Shown here: positions 56,343 to 64,000 of the stretch, one piece after another | Position numbering within the stretch: the first letter of the stretch is position 1 | Layout: each line of letters starts with the position of its first letter | From: Devosia sp. 66-22 | GTDB lineage: Bacteria > Pseudomonadota > Alphaproteobacteria > Rhizobiales > Devosiaceae | DNA: 64,000 nt | Assembly (NCBI GenBank): GCA_001899065.1 | Contig: MKUZ01000026.1 | Coordinates: forward strand, 1 to 64,000 | Direction: 5' to 3' | Made by a program: the position numbers and the translations under genes | Notes under the pieces: model-generated | Databases searched by the model: none | The model's input: only the letters and a program-made list of their open reading frames with translations | What the model was told of the DNA's origin: nothing

Positions 56343-58115
56343 ATGGCGGGTGACAACAAGGTGGGGGTGCTCCCCCTTTTCTTCTGCTGGGCGCTGACCG
56401 CGGTGGCCTTCGTCGCCAAGGCGCTGTCGACGGCCGCCACGGTTCCGCTGATCCTCGACACCGACGACGCCATGCGCCTCACAATGGTGCACGATTTCCT
56501 CGACGGGCAGGGCTGGTTCGACCTCGTGCAGCACCGGCTCAACACGCCCTATGGCGCCCTGATGCACTGGTCGCGGCTGATCGACCTGCCCGAAGCGTCG
56601 CTGTTGTTCCTCCTGCGGCCGGCGTTCGGCGCCGCCGCCGATATCGCGCTCGTCTATGCCTGGCCGCTGCTCCTGCTGGTGCCGCTGCTCTGGCTGACGG
56701 CCCGGCTGGCGCTCCGGCTCGGTGGCCGCGCGGCGCTCTGGCCGGGGCTGCTGCTCTCGTCGCTTTCGCTGATCACGCTGGTGGAGTTTGCGCCGGGCCG
56801 GCTCGACCACCATGCCGTGCAGATCCTGCTGGCGCTCGCCATGCTCTGGTGCGCGGTCGTCGCGCTCGAGCGGCCGCGCTTTGCGCTCGGGGCGGGTGTC
56901 GCGGCGGGTGCGGCGCTGACCATCGGGATCGAGTCGCTGCCGGTGGTGGGCGCGACCATCATGGCCTTCGGCCTCGCCTGGGTCGCGACCGCGCGGCAGT
57001 CGGTGGCGCTGCGCGATTTCGGGCTGAGCTTTGCGCTGTCGACCCTGCTGGGGCTCGCCCAGGGCGTGCCGCCCGGGCGCTGGCTGGTGCCCGCGGCCGA
57101 TGCGATCTCGGGGACCTATGCCCTGGCCGCAATCCTCTGCGGCCTCGCCTTCCTCGTCCTGTCGCTGCTGCCGCTGCGGACGGTGCCGGTCCGCCTGGGC
57201 GCCGGCCTCGTGGCCGGGGCCATCGCGGTGGCGCTCGTCGTCCTGTCCTTCCCGGCCATCCTCGCTGGCCCCTATGGACAGATGGACCCGTGGCTGCTCG
57301 CCAACTGGGTCGATCGCATCTCGGAGGCCGAACCGCTCTGGACGAGCTTTGCCAGCGGCCCGGTCTACGTCGTCGCCGTCGCTGTTCCCGTGGTCACGGG
57401 CCTCGCCGTCGTCGCCTGGAACATCGTTCGACGCCCGCAGGAACGCGGCGCCTGGCTGGTCTACGGACTGGTCCTCACCATCGCCTTCGTGGTCATGCTG
57501 CTGCAGATCCGCGCCGCCCGCTTCGCCGTGCCGCTCGCGGCGCCCGCCTGCGCGGCGCTGATCGGCGCGACCTGGCACCGGATGGTCAGGACCAACGGTT
57601 TCGGTCCGATCCTCGCCATGCTGGGCAGCGTCGCCGCCTCCGCGGGACTGATCGTTGCCGTGTTCGGCACGCTCGTCGTCGCCGCCTTTCCCGCCTATGA
57701 TGCGGGCACGATCGACCCCAACCGCCCCGGGCGCCAGAGCTGCCTGATGCCCGCCGCCTTCGCCGATCTTGCGGGGCTGCCGCCCGAGCGGATCATGACG
57801 CCGATCGATCTGGGCAGCCACATGCTGCTCTACACGCCGCACGCGGTGGTCGCCGCGCCCTATCACCGCAACGAGCAGGGCGTGCTCGACACCTTCCGCT
57901 TCTTCAACGGTCCGATCGAAGAGGGGAGGGCGATCCTCCGGGCCCGCGGTATCGCGCTGGTGGCGATCTGCCCGGCAATGAGCGAAGTGCGCGGGCTCGT
58001 GGCCCACACCGCGGATTCGTTCGTGAGCCTGTTTGCCGCGGGCACGCTGCCCGGCTGGCTGCGCGAAATGTCGGCCGCCGGCGCCCCCTTGAAGGTCTAT
58101 TCAGTCGAGCCCTAG
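56343..58115 (+). CDS. Polytopic membrane protein, GT-C glycosyltransferase-like
   Basis: The 590-aa protein has about 12 membrane segments and a 150-residue C-terminal periplasmic part. An acidic motif LDTDDAMRL in the first loop (about 38-46) and APGRLDHHAVQ in a later loop recall the metal-binding DxD of GT-C enzymes (STT3/ArnT-like). No exact family assigned; a lipid-linked-sugar transferase is a guess. It overlaps the 3' end of the convergent MmcQ gene by 15 bp. Confidence 0.65.
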   Translation: MAGDNKVGVLPLFFCWALTAVAFVAKALSTAATVPLILDTDDAMRLTMVHDFLDGQGWFDLVQHRLNTPYGALMHWSRLIDLPEASLLFLLRPAFGAAADIALVYAWPLLLLVPLLWLTARLALRLGGRAALWPGLLLSSLSLITLVEFAPGRLDHHAVQILLALAMLWCAVVALERPRFALGAGVAAGAALTIGIESLPVVGATIMAFGLAWVATARQSVALRDFGLSFALSTLLGLAQGVPPGRWLVPAADAISGTYALAAILCGLAFLVLSLLPLRTVPVRLGAGLVAGAIAVALVVLSFPAILAGPYGQMDPWLLANWVDRISEAEPLWTSFASGPVYVVAVAVPVVTGLAVVAWNIVRRPQERGAWLVYGLVLTIAFVVMLLQIRAARFAVPLAAPACAALIGATWHRMVRTNGFGPILAMLGSVAASAGLIVAVFGTLVVAAFPAYDAGTIDPNRPGRQSCLMPAAFADLAGLPPERIMTPIDLGSHMLLYTPHAVVAAPYHRNEQGVLDTFRFFNGPIEEGRAILRARGIALVAICPAMSEVRGLVAHTADSFVSLFAAGTLPGWLREMSAAGAPLKVYSVEP

Positions 58116-58451
58116 CTCGGCGCGCGCCTTCCGCGTGAGCTTGGCGGCGATCATCTCGTGCGAGGCCTTGATGTAGGCCTTGAGCTCGGCATCGCTGAGC
58201 GGCGCCCCCTTGTCGACGCTGACCCAGGCGCGCTTGGCGAAATAGGCCGCCTGGCCGATCCCCTCGAGGCTCGTCAGCCCGTCGAAGGAGATCTCGGTAA
58301 CCTTGAAGACGATCGGCGTGCCCGCATCGGCGATGATCGCGAACACCTTGCCGCCGACCTTGGCGACATGGCCGTCCCACTGCTCGACGATCTCGGTGGC
58401 CGGGAGCGAGGCGATGTAGCGCCGGAACGCGGCGATGCTGTGCAGCGTCAT
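58101..58451 (-). CDS. MmcQ/YjbR family protein
   Basis: The 116-aa protein has the CyaY-like fold pattern EQWDGHVAKVGGKVFAII, YFAKRAWVSVDKGAPLSDAE and KASHEMIAAKLTRKARAEL, typical of the MmcQ/YjbR DNA-binding-like group. Function unknown. Its ATG overlaps the stop of the membrane protein at 58448 (ATGA). Confidence 0.87.
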   Translation of the reverse strand: MTLHSIAAFRRYIASLPATEIVEQWDGHVAKVGGKVFAIIADAGTPIVFKVTEISFDGLTSLEGIGQAAYFAKRAWVSVDKGAPLSDAELKAYIKASHEMIAAKLTRKARAELGLD

Positions 58452-58771
58452 ATCTGATCCTGTCGCAGGAAGACGCGCTCGCGCCGCGAGCGGCCGGCCC
58501 AGGCGAGCAGCAGCCCGGGGACGCCGATCACCGCCCAGCCGGGAAAGCTCAGGACGGCCGAAACCACCGGGTCGAGCACCGGTCCGAACAGGCGCGTGCC
58601 GAGGAACTCGCGCACCGCGGCCAGGCTTTGCCCATTCATGCTTTCCCAGGTGGCCTCGAGCGGCGTGAACACCAGCCCGTTGGCGGCGAGCGAGCGGGTG
58701 CCGTCGATGATGATCAGAATCACCGCAAAGGCGATCAGCACAGTGCCCACAACCCTCAGGACGAGCCGCAT
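58448..58771 (-). CDS. Hypothetical membrane protein
   Basis: The 107-aa protein has an N-terminal membrane helix (VVGTVLIAFAVILIIIDGTRSLAA as a stretch around residues 7-30), a middle segment TWESMNGQSLAAVREFLGTR and a second helix (WAVIGVPGLLLAWAG). It is conserved-looking and coupled to the MmcQ/YjbR gene. Function unknown. Confidence 0.72.
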   Translation of the reverse strand: MRLVLRVVGTVLIAFAVILIIIDGTRSLAANGLVFTPLEATWESMNGQSLAAVREFLGTRLFGPVLDPVVSAVLSFPGWAVIGVPGLLLAWAGRSRRERVFLRQDQI

Positions 58772-58997
58772 AAGTTCCGTATCGATTGGCGCCGCGGGGC
58801 TGGCAAGCCCCTGAATGTGGGTCTTTTTGCACGTGCGCGCCGGTGCGACAAGGCTGCCGCGGGCAAAGCCGCTGCGCCCTTGCGGGGCGGCGCGCGATGA
58901 GTATAGTGCGCGCGCCTTTGGAGGGGTGGTTCCGCCCCCTCCGCCGCCTCACCGCGGCAGGGCTTCGCGACGCCGGCGACGGCGCCCGCCTCAGCGC

Positions 58998-59087
58998 GGA
59001 GAGATGGCCGAGTGGTCGAAGGCGCACGCCTGGAAAGTGTGTAGGCGGGTAACCGTCTCAAGGGTTCGAATCCCTTTCTCTCCGCCA
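58998..59087 (+). tRNA. tRNA-Ser (anticodon GGA)
   Basis: A 90-nt class II tRNA with encoded CCA. The acceptor GGAGAGA (58998-59004) pairs with TCTCTCC (59077-59083), the anticodon stem CACGC/GTGTG encloses CTGGAAA with anticodon GGA at 59032-59034, and there are a long variable arm and a TTCGAAT T loop. Its 3' end is repeated, degenerate, at 60346, marking it as an integration site. Confidence 0.97.
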
Positions 59088-59259
59088 TCTAGTCTATTGA
59101 TTTTGCTAGCGGAATCGCTCTCAACGTTATTCTAGCGACATGTGCGGGGCTTAGCCGACTATAGCATCGCGACCTCCGCTCCTTGAGAGCGTGAATTACC
59201 CCTGTTTGGGCGGGCGGTTGGACGGCTTTCTCAAAGGCCGACTTTCATGGTTCGCTTGT
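59064..59259 (+). repeat. Direct repeat copy A: tRNA-Ser 3' end and following DNA
   Basis: From GTTCGAATC in the T loop through ATTCTAGCGACATG, ATAGCATCGCGAC, CCTTGAGAGCG and TGGTTCGCTTG, this stretch is closely similar to 60346-60541. It is the left (attL-like) copy, with the intact tRNA end. Confidence 0.75.
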
Positions 59260-59774
59260 CCCGTCGTAGCCTGCCTCGGTCGGGGATTACCGAATTCGTC
59301 GTAGCCCAGTGCCTGGCGGACGCATTCGCGCACCGCCTCGACCAGCCGCATTACCTTTTCTGCTGAGATATCCGAGGGCTGCTCGACGACCATGTAGCGG
59401 ACCCGAACGTAGTCGTTCTTCTCGGTGACTTTCTTCAGTTGAGCTACAATCTGTGGGACGGGTTGCAAACCCTCGCCCATGGCAGCCTCGAGCATGGCGG
59501 GAAGATCGTGCCCATGGGAACGCGATGCTTCGACGTCGTGCCCGTGCTCTTTCAGGAAGGATGAGAAACAGCTCGCACGAGTGGTACGCAAGTAGCCGCG
59601 TCCGGCCCATTGGTCGCCAGCGTAGGCGCGCGAGCAGTTGCCATTGCAGCAGATCGAAAGGCATCGGCGAGCTGGAAAATCCCGGCTGCAGAGGCGCCGG
59701 CTGCCTCCGGGATCACCTGCTAACTCCCGCGTCGAGCACTTGGTGATGGAATGACCAAACCTGTATCCCGTCAC
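59196..59774 (-). CDS. Hypothetical protein in the tRNA-Ser island, start uncertain
   Basis: The frame is open for 192 codons, but only the C-terminal part reads like a protein: YLRTTRASCFSSFLKEHGHD, HGHDLPAMLEAAMGEGLQ, QLKKVTEKNDYVRVRYM, EAVRECVRQALGYDEFGNPR. The helical, HDL-containing style recalls HEPN-type proteins; I cannot assign it. The first 50 residues look out of frame, so it may be truncated or frameshifted. Its 3' end lies inside repeat copy A. Confidence 0.45.
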   Translation of the reverse strand: MTGYRFGHSITKCSTRELAGDPGGSRRLCSRDFPARRCLSICCNGNCSRAYAGDQWAGRGYLRTTRASCFSSFLKEHGHDVEASRSHGHDLPAMLEAAMGEGLQPVPQIVAQLKKVTEKNDYVRVRYMVVEQPSDISAEKVMRLVEAVRECVRQALGYDEFGNPRPRQATTGQANHESRPLRKPSNRPPKQG

Positions 59775-60240
59775 GCTCGAGTATCCGTTGGCGTGACGTC
59801 GATGGATAGAGTGGCGACATGAAGAACACGTAGCGAAACGCTTCGCCTCGATTGCTCATCTTCCTGAGGTCGAAGTCGAGCTTTCGGTTGTTCCTCGGAT
59901 CCACCCCCGCAAAGGTCTCCCCACCGACAAGTCCCGGCACTTTGATGTCCAGCTCGAGTGACGCATGCGCGCCCGAAGCCAGTTCGAAGCCGCCAGCATC
60001 GGGATGGATCTCCGGCAGCCGTCGGGCCGCCACCGCAGCGATCGCATAGGTCCATTCTGTTCGATGACGTTCAGCGGGCGGTCCTCAATAGGATGGAACC
60101 CCACTGTATCGAACTTCATTCGCCTGAGCATCTCCATAGGATCGGGCTGAGTGCGACCCAATCATGCACCCGCTTGGCCGACGCTCGTATTTGATCGAGC
60201 AAGCGGTTCGCATCTTCAACATTGCTCACATAGATCGCAG
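59713..60240 (-). pseudogene. Frameshifted gene in the tRNA-Ser island
   Basis: Three successive minus-strand frames join into one protein-like reading: AIYVSNVEDANRLLDQIRAS, then MKFDTVGFHPIEDRPLNVIE, then AVAARRLPEIHPDAGGFELA through VDPRNNRKLDFDLRKM and YVFFMSPLYPSTSRQR. Frame changes fall near 60130 and 60050. No family recognised. It ends just into the next gene, so the two were probably an operon before decay. Confidence 0.65.
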
Positions 60241-60345
60241 GCAAAATGACGGCTGAGCCTCCTAAGCGGAGCTACCCTTATCCCCTAGAGAGCCGACGAA
60301 ATAGCCCGACATTTCCGATGGTTACTGATCGTAACTGTACTGACA

Positions 60346-60541
60346 GTTCGAATCTCTTATTCTCCACCGCCTAGGCTGCTGATTCTACCGGAGAATTTTG
60401 CACGGAACGCTATTCTAGCGACGTGTCCGAGGGTTAGCCCAAAATAGCATCGCGACTTTCGGTCCTTGAGAGCGCGATTCAGCGACTCTTGAGAGCCAAC
60501 TAGGGCCGCTTTCTCAAACCCGGATTTTCGTGGTTCGCTTG
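60346..60541 (+). repeat. Direct repeat copy B: degenerate tRNA-Ser 3' end
   Basis: GTTCGAATCTCTTATTCTCC matches the tRNA 3' end GTTCGAATCCCTTTCTCTCC with three differences. The following ~170 bp match copy A (TTCTAGCGACGTG, ATAGCATCGCGAC, CCTTGAGAGCG, TGGTTCGCTTG). There is no tRNA body upstream. It is an attR-like scar 1.28 kb downstream of the tRNA. Confidence 0.75.
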
Positions 60542-60621
60542 CCTCAAGCGAGGCGGGTCAGCTACCCCTTGGAGTTGCTTGGCGTCGACAGCCTGGGTTA
60601 TTGCTGCCGAGGGAGGTGCAA

Positions 60622-60761
60622 ATGTCCAAAACCTACCCGGTTACCACTCAGATGCCGAGTGGCGCAGGCTGCTGACGCCGGATCAGTTCCATATGCTGCG
60701 CGAACATGGCGCCGAACGCCCCCGCACGTCTGCGCTGGCCCACGAAAAGCGCTGCGGATTC
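60622..60761 (+). pseudogene. msrB: Fragment of methionine sulfoxide reductase B
   Basis: After a GGGAGG site, an ATG opens MSKTYPVT. After a one-base frame change the sequence continues SDAEWRRLLTPDQFHMLREH then AERPRTSALAHEKRCGF, the N-terminal ~45 residues of MsrB. The zinc-site cysteines and the catalytic domain are missing. It is a broken, non-functional remnant. Confidence 0.8.
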
Positions 60762-61021
60762 TCAAGCTCATCGGTCCTTGGGTCGTCTGCCATATCACGT
60801 GCCGCGGCACCGTTCCGGGGGGGCAAGAAGGTTAGACGCTCGCGGCTTGCTGCCGGACTGTTGCTAGTGGAACCGCTGCGGTGGCGGTGACCCGTCAGTC
60901 GTTGCCGCTGCGGAGCTCTCCGCCGCGGCCTGGCCCTGAGCTTCACACCGGCTCTTTGCCGACTGGGCCGCCATGCCCTATCTTCGCATTTCGCTTGGAG
61001 GGGTTTCAGGGGGCCCAGGGA
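60762..61021. other. Gap between msrB fragment and drmD
   Basis: No gene or clear promoter is visible. The end holds purine-rich tracts (GGAGGGG at 60997 and AGGGGG nearer the drmD start) that could serve as ribosome sites. Confidence 0.5.
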
Positions 61022-64000
61022 TTGAACGATCAGCAAGGCGTTCCGACGACCGGAGACTTCGTCGAGGTGCGCACCCGTCGTTGGCTAGTTGAACGTGTCA
61101 CGGGCAGCGGAGAGAATGTTCGAGCGTTGCTCGCTTGCATCGACGACGACGCCCAGGGTGAGGCACTCGAAGTGCTCTGGTGTGACGAAGTCGACGCCTC
61201 GGTTGTCGCAGATAGCTACTTATCCATGTTCGAAAGGCCAGGGACCGACGACCCAGAGGTCTTTTCGGCTTACCTACGTTCGATCCGCTGGAACAGCGCG
61301 ACCGCGGCCGACCGAAAGCTCTTTCAGGCGCCCTTCAGAGCCGGCATTCATCTCGACGCATACCAGCTGGTCCCCCTCGCCAAGGCGCTCGCCCTGCCTC
61401 GAGTCAATCTGCTAATCGCTGATGATGTCGGTGCTGGCAAGACCATCGAAGCCGGCCTGATCCTGCGCGAAGTCATCCTCCGGCGCCGCGTAGATTTTGT
61501 CGTGGTGTGCGCGCCGCCATCGATGACGCGCCAGTGGCAGGACGAGTTGCAGGCCAAGTTCGGCCTCGCCTTCACGATCATCGATCGCGAATATCTAGCT
61601 ACTGTTCGGCGCGAACGCGGCTTCGCCGTGAACCCATGGTCCTCAGGTTCGCTATTTCTGCTCTCGCATTCGCTTGTCACGGATGAGGTCTACACAGCCG
61701 GGCTCCGCGACGTGTTGGGCGAATTCCGGGCAAAATCGCTGTTCATCCTCGATGAAGCGCATCACGCGGCGCCCGCTTCCGGATCCCGATATGCCGTTGA
61801 CAGCCAGTTCACGCGAGCTATCGAATCTCTCGCCCCGCGCTTTGAGCATCGGCTCTTCCTGACGGCGACGCCTCACAACGGGCACTCCAACTCCTTTGCC
61901 AAGCTCCTCGAAATCCTCGATCCGCAGCGGTTCACGGCTGGCGTTGAGGTGCGCCCGGATGACCTCGCGCCGATTATGGTGCGGCGCCTGAAATCGGACC
62001 TGAAGCGCTTCGGCGAGAGCTTTCCGACGAGGCACGTCGAAGCCATCATGATCGACGGCTTGCCGGCCGATGCACCCGAACTTGTACTTGCCGACAAGCT
62101 CGCCGCCTATGACGCGCTCATCACCGAGCGGACGCGCAACCTGCCGCCCGCTGCAGTCGCGCGCTCGCGGTTGGCTCTGGTGGGCCTGCAACAGCGGTTG
62201 CTCTCGTCGATCGCGGCATTTACGCGCACGCTCGAAAAGCATCGCAATAGACTTGAACATCAGCTTTCGGATGCGCCGAACGTCGAACCGACCGCCTTGC
62301 TGCTTGAGCCGATCGAGCTGGAGGACGAGCCGGAGGACGAGGTGAGCGCGGAAGCGCAGATTAAGAAGGAGGAGGACGAAGCGGCCGAGGCGATCGACGC
62401 GGGCGTCGGCGACAAGGCGCTCGTTGACGAGATGTTGGAGATCTCGCGCCGGCATGCGAACCGGCCCGACGCCCGTATCGCAAAGCTGGACGCATGGATT
62501 CGGGAGCACATGACCGCCGGCGGCCAGTGGACCGATAGGCGTCTGCTCCTGTTCACCGAATACGAAGATACGCGGCGCTGGCTCGAACGACGGCTGCTGG
62601 AAGCATTGCATGACCTCGACCCCGAGGACCGCATCGCGTGCTTCACAGGTGCGACCTCTACTGACCGGCGCGAACAGCTGAAGCGGCGTTTCAATGCTGA
62701 TCCGACGACCGATCAGCTTCGCATTCTGATTTGCACCGATGCGGCGCGCGAAGGCATCAACCTTCAAGCACGCTGCCACGATCTGATCCACATCGACCTG
62801 CCGTGGAATCCAGCGCGGCTTGAGCAACGCAACGGCCGCATCGATCGCAAGCTTCAACCTTCGCCCGAAGTATGGTGCCGGTATTTCGTGTATCACCAGC
62901 GCCCGGAAGATCGGGTGCTTCAGGTGCTGGTCGAAAAGACGGAGCGGATACACGAACAGCTGGGCTCGGCCGGAGAGGTGTTGTCGGATCGGATCTCCGA
63001 CCTGCTTGCCCGCAAAGGTTTGCGGAATGCGCGTGTGACCGACGAGATCGATGCGCTGGAAAAGGACCCCCGCCTCGCGAAAGCGCGCGAAGAAATGGAT
63101 GATCGCGAAGAGCGGCGCCTCCAGCGCGAGGCGCGCGAACTCGACCGCATGCGCAAGCTCCTCGAAGACTCCCGGAAGCGGGTGGGCGTGGAGTCGACGG
63201 ACCTGAAAGCAGTTGTGGCTGCGGCGCTTGGCCGGGCGGGCGCTTCGCTCGATGCCGCGCGTGCCGGTGAGCTCGGCAGCACCGAGCTGTTCCGGCTGGA
63301 CCCGGCGACGACCGTCTTTGGACATGGCGGCTGGCAGGAGGCGCTGGACGATCTCCGCATCCGCCGACGTGGCCGGCGGGAGAAGCTGAAGGCCTGGCGC
63401 GCCGAGGCACCGTTGAAGGCTATCGCTTTTGAGCCCGCACGCGATCCGGATACAGGCGTCGATGCGCAAGACGTGGTGCAGGTTCATCTCGAACACCGCC
63501 TCGTGCGCCGGCTGTTGTCGCGGTTCCTAAGCCAGGGCTTCACCAGCGGCCTCAGCCGCGTGTGTTCGATCATCGGCCCGGGCGCGCAGCCGCGCGTGGT
63601 GCTGGTGGGCCGTCTCGCGCTCTACGGCCCGGGCGCCGCACGGCTGCACGAAGAACTGTTGATGGTAACGGCGGCCTGGACCGAACCGGATCGCCGCACG
63701 ATTCCGTTGCGTCCGTTTGGCGAGCGGGGCGAGGAGGCAACGCTCGACCAGCTCGAACACGCGCTGCGCGAGAACCGCACGCCGACATCGGCAATTGTCG
63801 ATCGGTTGCGCGCCACGGCTATCCGCGATGCCGGCGATCTAGAGCCGGAACTCCAGCGGCGCGCGGATGCGAGGCGGGCCGAGGTCGCCCGCGAGCTCGT
63901 CGCCGTCGGCGAGCAGGAAGCGGAAGCCTTGCGCAACCTCCTCGTCGAACAGCGCGCACGCATTGCCAAGCGCGAAGCGGCCTTTAAACCTGACCAGATC
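61022..64000 (+). CDS. drmD: DISARM system SNF2-type helicase DrmD, partial at right edge
   Basis: An uninterrupted frame of 993 codons runs off the window without a stop. It is an SNF2-like helicase: motif I DDVGAGKTIEAG (Lys140), Walker B DEAHH (Asp244-His247), LTATPHNG, then a second RecA-like domain with LLLFTEYEDTRRWLE, CTDAAREGINLQ and QRNGRIDRKLQP. An acidic/helical insert (about 440-465) separates the halves, and a long coiled C-terminal region follows. The overall layout matches DrmD of class 1 DISARM, where it precedes drmMI, drmA, drmB and drmC. The TTG at 61022 is the likeliest start; no ATG is available nearby. The remaining system should lie just beyond the edge. Confidence 0.88.
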   Translation, partial: MNDQQGVPTTGDFVEVRTRRWLVERVTGSGENVRALLACIDDDAQGEALEVLWCDEVDASVVADSYLSMFERPGTDDPEVFSAYLRSIRWNSATAADRKLFQAPFRAGIHLDAYQLVPLAKALALPRVNLLIADDVGAGKTIEAGLILREVILRRRVDFVVVCAPPSMTRQWQDELQAKFGLAFTIIDREYLATVRRERGFAVNPWSSGSLFLLSHSLVTDEVYTAGLRDVLGEFRAKSLFILDEAHHAAPASGSRYAVDSQFTRAIESLAPRFEHRLFLTATPHNGHSNSFAKLLEILDPQRFTAGVEVRPDDLAPIMVRRLKSDLKRFGESFPTRHVEAIMIDGLPADAPELVLADKLAAYDALITERTRNLPPAAVARSRLALVGLQQRLLSSIAAFTRTLEKHRNRLEHQLSDAPNVEPTALLLEPIELEDEPEDEVSAEAQIKKEEDEAAEAIDAGVGDKALVDEMLEISRRHANRPDARIAKLDAWIREHMTAGGQWTDRRLLLFTEYEDTRRWLERRLLEALHDLDPEDRIACFTGATSTDRREQLKRRFNADPTTDQLRILICTDAAREGINLQARCHDLIHIDLPWNPARLEQRNGRIDRKLQPSPEVWCRYFVYHQRPEDRVLQVLVEKTERIHEQLGSAGEVLSDRISDLLARKGLRNARVTDEIDALEKDPRLAKAREEMDDREERRLQREARELDRMRKLLEDSRKRVGVESTDLKAVVAAALGRAGASLDAARAGELGSTELFRLDPATTVFGHGGWQEALDDLRIRRRGRREKLKAWRAEAPLKAIAFEPARDPDTGVDAQDVVQVHLEHRLVRRLLSRFLSQGFTSGLSRVCSIIGPGAQPRVVLVGRLALYGPGAARLHEELLMVTAAWTEPDRRTIPLRPFGERGEEATLDQLEHALRENRTPTSAIVDRLRATAIRDAGDLEPELQRRADARRAEVARELVAVGEQEAEALRNLLVEQRARIAKREAAFKPDQI

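Noticed and set aside
60346-60370. Possible second tRNA-Ser gene
   Set aside because: Only the T-loop and acceptor 3' half are present. No D arm, anticodon arm or 5' acceptor precedes it, so it is an att-type scar.
61652-63496. 614-aa open frame on the minus strand
   Set aside because: It is antisense to drmD, whose plus-strand frame carries all helicase motifs. The minus reading has no family pattern and is a product of high-GC codon bias.
58998-64000. Integrase gene for the tRNA-Ser island
   Set aside because: No tyrosine-recombinase reading is visible in any frame between the tRNA and the edge. It may lie outside the window or be lost.

Overview
The window is high-GC, densely packed chromosomal DNA from an alphaproteobacterium, most likely of the order Hyphomicrobiales (Rhizobiales). 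The main evidence is the block pckA / chvI-chvG-hprK-manX-ptsH-ahcY at 7.4-14.5 kb, whose gene order and divergent pckA are typical of that order. A Devosia-like genus is a guess from overall gene style and is not proven. Most of the sequence is ordinary chromosome. Three stretches look acquired or rearranged: 17.6-19.7 kb, 24.9-25.8 kb and 59.0-64.0 kb.

Layout. 0-4.7 kb: a WYL regulator faces a NIPSNAP-family gene and an overlapping set (arylamine N-acetyltransferase, YdeI-like, DUF1697, ribokinase). 4.7-7.4 kb: a lipoprotein, then an alpha/beta hydrolase divergent from an OhrR-like MarR regulator with palindromic operators in the gap, then a nucleotidyltransferase. 7.4-14.5 kb: the envelope-stress and carbon-control block. 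14.6-17.0 kb: a SleB cell wall hydrolase, a HAD phosphatase and an exported protein. 17.0-17.7 kb: a gene-free gap with inverted repeats. 17.7-19.7 kb: a two-gene ATPase plus TOPRIM-like module in visibly AT-richer DNA, probably phage defence. 19.7-21.2 kb: dienelactone hydrolase, a hypothetical protein and CsbD. 21.3-24.2 kb: DNA polymerase I. 24.3-28.5 kb: two paralogous LysE exporters, a decayed copy of a response regulator 3' end, the intact LuxR-type regulator and its divergent 7TMR-DISM histidine kinase.

28.5-32.2 kb: an arsenic locus. arsR, arsC, arsN2 and an AqpS-like channel overlap on one strand. DUF6428 and an ArsK-like MFS exporter run divergently, with an inverted repeat in the short control region. 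32.3-40 kb: chemotaxis receptor, AqpZ, an RTX lipase-like protein, a transglycosylase lipoprotein and a CASTOR/POLLUX-type channel. 40-47.7 kb: LysR, a hydrolase and an Imm5-like protein, an extensin-family protein, an alditol oxidase, an epoxide hydrolase with an AraC regulator, and a secreted hydrolase. 48-50.7 kb: LepA and an HNH endonuclease with an EVE-like N-terminus. 50.8-53.1 kb: three single-domain cyclic-nucleotide-binding proteins with CreA-like and SelW-like genes. 53.1-58.8 kb: membrane proteins, a 1-Cys peroxiredoxin and an MmcQ/YjbR protein.

59.0-64.0 kb: a tRNA-Ser(GGA) gene whose 3' end and following ~170 bp recur, degenerate, 1.28 kb downstream. Broken genes lie between the copies. 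Past them come an msrB fragment and then drmD, the SNF2-type helicase of the DISARM anti-phage system, which runs off the right edge. The tRNA-linked island is therefore probably a defence island whose other DISARM genes lie outside the window.
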